Shown: positions 15,030 to 16,581 of the stretch, in pieces | Layout: every line of letters begins with the position of its first letter | Position numbering within the stretch: the first letter of the stretch is position 1 | Origin: Fischerella sp. | GTDB taxonomy: Bacteria; Cyanobacteriota; Cyanobacteriia; Cyanobacteriales; Nostocaceae | NCBI GenBank assembly: GCA_026419705.1 | Contig: JANZYY010000043.1 | Span: 1 to 16,581, forward strand | Length of the DNA: 16,581 nt | Reading direction: 5' to 3' | Notes under the pieces: model-generated | Database searches by the model: none | The model's input: the letters and a program-made list of their open reading frames with translations, nothing else | What the model was told of the DNA's origin: nothing | Translations under genes and position numbers: made by a program

Positions 15030-15614
15030 ACTGAGCGAGTAAAGGTGGGCAACATGCCTACTTTTTCAATTTTGTATCAAAATGCAAATACCCAATACAA
15101 ACTATGATAGTTGTTTGCATCTTAAAAGTTCGCAAGGATGCGATCGCATCTTGCACCAAGATTGCTATTGCTACAATTTTTTTGAATCTGTAGAGACGTG
15201 CCATGGCACGTCTCTTTGCATAAATGGGGATGAATAATGAACCGCATTTTACTATTTTGCTGGCAATAAATACATAAAACTTAACTTTGTCAAAAATTCA
15301 AAATAGTAGGAAAGAACTGATAAGTTTGCTATCTAAATCAAAGATTTTTCGCGAAGTTTCCCTAGAGCAGGGTCAAATTCACACTTTATCTACAGTCAGA
15401 GTCGGGCATGATGGACTTTCTGTTGCTGGGCAATCCTCGTTACCCATAAGCAGATAGACAGAAATCCAGAAAAGTTCTACAATCGGACTGTACGCAGTAA
15501 ATTCACTTATTGTCGAATCTACCCAAGCATGGTAAAGATTGTCCAGTGATGAGCCTGTGTTGCGGAATCACTAAATAATAGAGAAGAAAGACTTTAATAG
15601 AGGGCAACAAGGAA
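15030..15614. other. Gene-free region after the MBL gene
   Basis: A 585-bp stretch without a credible gene. It holds a HIP1-centred imperfect palindrome, GCAAG..GATGCGATCGCATC..TTGC (15132-15154, one bulged G), and the perfect palindrome at 15192-15215. From about 15220 to 15600 I see only AT-rich unique sequence with short stop-broken ORFs. The promoter of the micro-protein at 15615 probably lies at its right end. Confidence 0.65.
15192..15215. repeat. 24-bp perfect palindrome, GACGTGCC family, copy 2
   Basis: AGAGACGTGCCA followed directly by its complement TGGCACGTCTCT, without a loop. The core AGACGTGCC/GGCACGTCT is shared with the copy at 9025-9058. TAGAGACGT...ACGTCTCTA palindromes are frequent in Nostocales spacers. 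Confidence 0.85.
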
Positions 15615-15737
15615 ATGGATGTAAAGCTGATACTAGCTGGATTAACGGTTATCTTTACTGTGTCGTGCTTGTTCTTTGGCACCAAAAATGGATTTTATGA
15701 TTCAGATAATTATCACGGCAATGGCTCTGCACATTGA
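15615..15737 (+). CDS. Probable 40-residue membrane-anchored micro-protein
   Basis: ATG at 15615 opens a 40-codon frame ending in TGA (15735-15737). Residues 4-22 are hydrophobic (KLILAGLTVIFTVSCLFFG), enough for one membrane helix or an uncleaved signal. The remainder is a polar tail rich in Gly, Asn, Asp and His (TKNGFYDSDNYHGNGSAH). GAGGG (15599-15603), 11 bases upstream, could be the ribosome-binding site. The single Cys (TVSC) is a poor lipobox. I do not know the family. The clean split between hydrophobic helix and polar tail, and the isolated position with free sequence on both sides, make a real gene more likely than chance. The overlapping minus-strand frame looks worse. It could be a small accessory subunit of a membrane complex, but nothing shows which. 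Confidence 0.55.
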   Translation: MDVKLILAGLTVIFTVSCLFFGTKNGFYDSDNYHGNGSAH

Positions 15738-15763
15738 TAATGAAAAACATCTAAGAGGCAACC

Positions 15764-15898
15764 ACCCCTAGTCCCGAGTTTCAGGACTTCTGGTTATCCA
15801 CGTCTTTTGAACCAATGCGGCTTCCATGGAGAATTCCTCCCCAATTGCAAATCCGCTTTCCAAGGGTGTAGGGGTACAGGTCTGGAAATTAGCCCCTA
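15764..15898 (+). other. Possible structured RNA leader with alternative stems
   Basis: TAGGGGT (15869-15875) can pair with ACCCCTA (15764-15770), and its first six bases can alternatively pair with CCCCTA (15893-15898). Small local stems AGTCC/GGACT and GGAG/CTCC lie between. The region is less AT-rich than its surroundings and lies just upstream of the beta-CASP-like MBL gene. The mutually exclusive pairings are visible; any regulatory role is inference. Confidence 0.25.
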
Positions 15899-15981
15899 GG
15901 TAAGGTGAGAAATATCCTTGTAAAACTACTTGGTTTGTCGGAAGAAATATTTATAAGAATGAGTAGAGAGGGGAGGAGAAC

Positions 15982-16560
15982 ATGAGCGATCGCCTATCGC
16001 CATCCTCTCGTGTCGATACAGGGGAAGCAGCTAGTGAATTAGAGTGTCTACCTTATGGTGTCAACCATAGTGGTGAGGGCATCTGTTTATTGGTGCGGAT
16101 GGGACCGCATCGCATTCTGTTGGACTGCGGCTTGGCAGATATTTCACCACTGCTGAAGGGGCTTGCGAAACCAGCACGCCGAGGCAGTTCGCCCCTGCCG
16201 GCGGATTTTGTTTTAGTCAGTCACGCTCACCCCGATCACGCCAGAGGTTTGCTAGCACTGCATCAGGCCTTTCCACTTTTACCAATCTACGCCAGCGAGG
16301 TGACGAGTAAGTTACTACCGCTAAATTGGCTTGACCAAGATCGTCAAGACTTATCTCAACTTTGTCAGGCTTTGCCCTTGCGATCGCCACTAGAAATTAA
16401 AGACGGTCTGATAGTAGAACTATTTCCGGCTGGGCATTTACCTGGTGCTGTGGCAATGCTGCTCACCTACATCACCCCACAGCGCACCTACAAGCTGCTT
16501 TATACCGGAGATTTTTTCTTATCTAACTCCCGGTTAGTAGAGGGTTTGCGTTTAGAGTAA
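15982..16560 (+). pseudogene. MBL-fold (beta-CASP-like) hydrolase, interrupted by in-frame TAA
   Basis: The N-terminal 192 codons encode a metallo-beta-lactamase domain of the RNA-processing/beta-CASP type. ECLPYGVNHSGEGICLLVRMG (21-41) leads into the fold, the metal site is SHAHPDH (80-86) with D85, H152 lies in AGHLPGA and D177 in LYTGD. The start has an excellent ribosome-binding site, GGAGGAGA (15972-15979). The frame stops at TAA (16558-16560) directly after SRLVEGLRLE, but the same frame continues as LRGLELD to the window edge. In intact homologues, as I recall them, this region reads GLRLEELRGL..., so one base change (GAA to TAA) would explain the stop. The beta-CASP part would lie beyond the window. 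Either the gene is broken, the base is a sequencing error, or a short MBL domain is made alone. At 192 residues it is far shorter than the family. Confidence 0.75.
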
Positions 16561-16581
16561 TTGCGGGGATTAGAGTTGGAC

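Noticed and set aside
15503..15685. 60-residue minus-strand ORF
   Set aside because: It overlaps the more convincing 40-residue plus-strand gene, lacks a ribosome-binding site and has no clear domain.

Overview
The window reads as chromosomal DNA from a filamentous, heterocyst-forming cyanobacterium (Nostocales type). Three things support this. The HIP1 octamer GCGATCGC occurs many times, inside genes and between them. Several intergenic regions carry degenerate heptanucleotide repeats (STRR type, e.g. CCAATYC, CTAACYA) and short palindromes typical of these genomes. A complete fraC-fraD-fraE cluster is present, which encodes septal-junction and filament-integrity proteins. I see no tRNA, rRNA, CRISPR array, prophage or transposase gene.

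Layout. (1) 72-1622 (+): purple-acid-phosphatase-like metallophosphoesterase with a coiled-coil insert, converging on a small acidic hypothetical protein (1735-2121, -) across a stable hairpin. (2) 2122-2540: gene-free stretch with a MITE-like nested inverted repeat and a long AT-rich inverted repeat that runs up to the stop codon of a CAAD/CURT1-like thylakoid membrane protein (2541-3053, -). (3) 3223-4359 (-): tandem duplicate of the cob(I)alamin adenosyltransferase P-loop domain in one chain. (4) 4726-7211 (+): fraC, fraD, fraE, with a heptad-repeat array ending three bases before the fraE start. (5) 7289-10049 (-): pentapeptide-repeat protein, DUF981-type membrane protein and an orphan MalF-type sugar ABC permease. 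(6) 10074-15029 (+): housekeeping run purN, prfB (with the programmed +1 frameshift), a DUF3285 micro-protein, ybeY, dgkA, trpG and a Tat-exported MBL-fold protein lacking the usual metal motif. (7) 15030-15981: mostly non-coding, with a probable 40-residue membrane micro-protein and possible RNA structure. (8) 15982-end (+): start of a beta-CASP-like MBL protein whose frame is broken by TAA seven codons before the window ends.

How the genes work together. FraC and FraD are known to be needed for septal junctions that join neighbouring cells, and FraE is an ABC-2 type permease encoded with them; this is the clearest functional unit. The prfB/DUF3285/ybeY/dgkA/trpG run combines translation termination, rRNA maturation, lipid recycling and tryptophan (or folate) precursor synthesis. 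It looks like conserved cyanobacterial synteny rather than a pathway. trpG and the MBL gene overlap by one base and are probably co-translated.

I found no convincing undescribed multi-gene system. The best leads are single-gene oddities: the interrupted beta-CASP MBL gene, the metal-motif-less exported MBL protein, the double CobA-like protein, the coiled-coil insert in the phosphoesterase, the repeat array in place of the fraE ribosome-binding site, and the 40-residue membrane protein. All domain and family calls come from reading motifs by eye; no database search was run.
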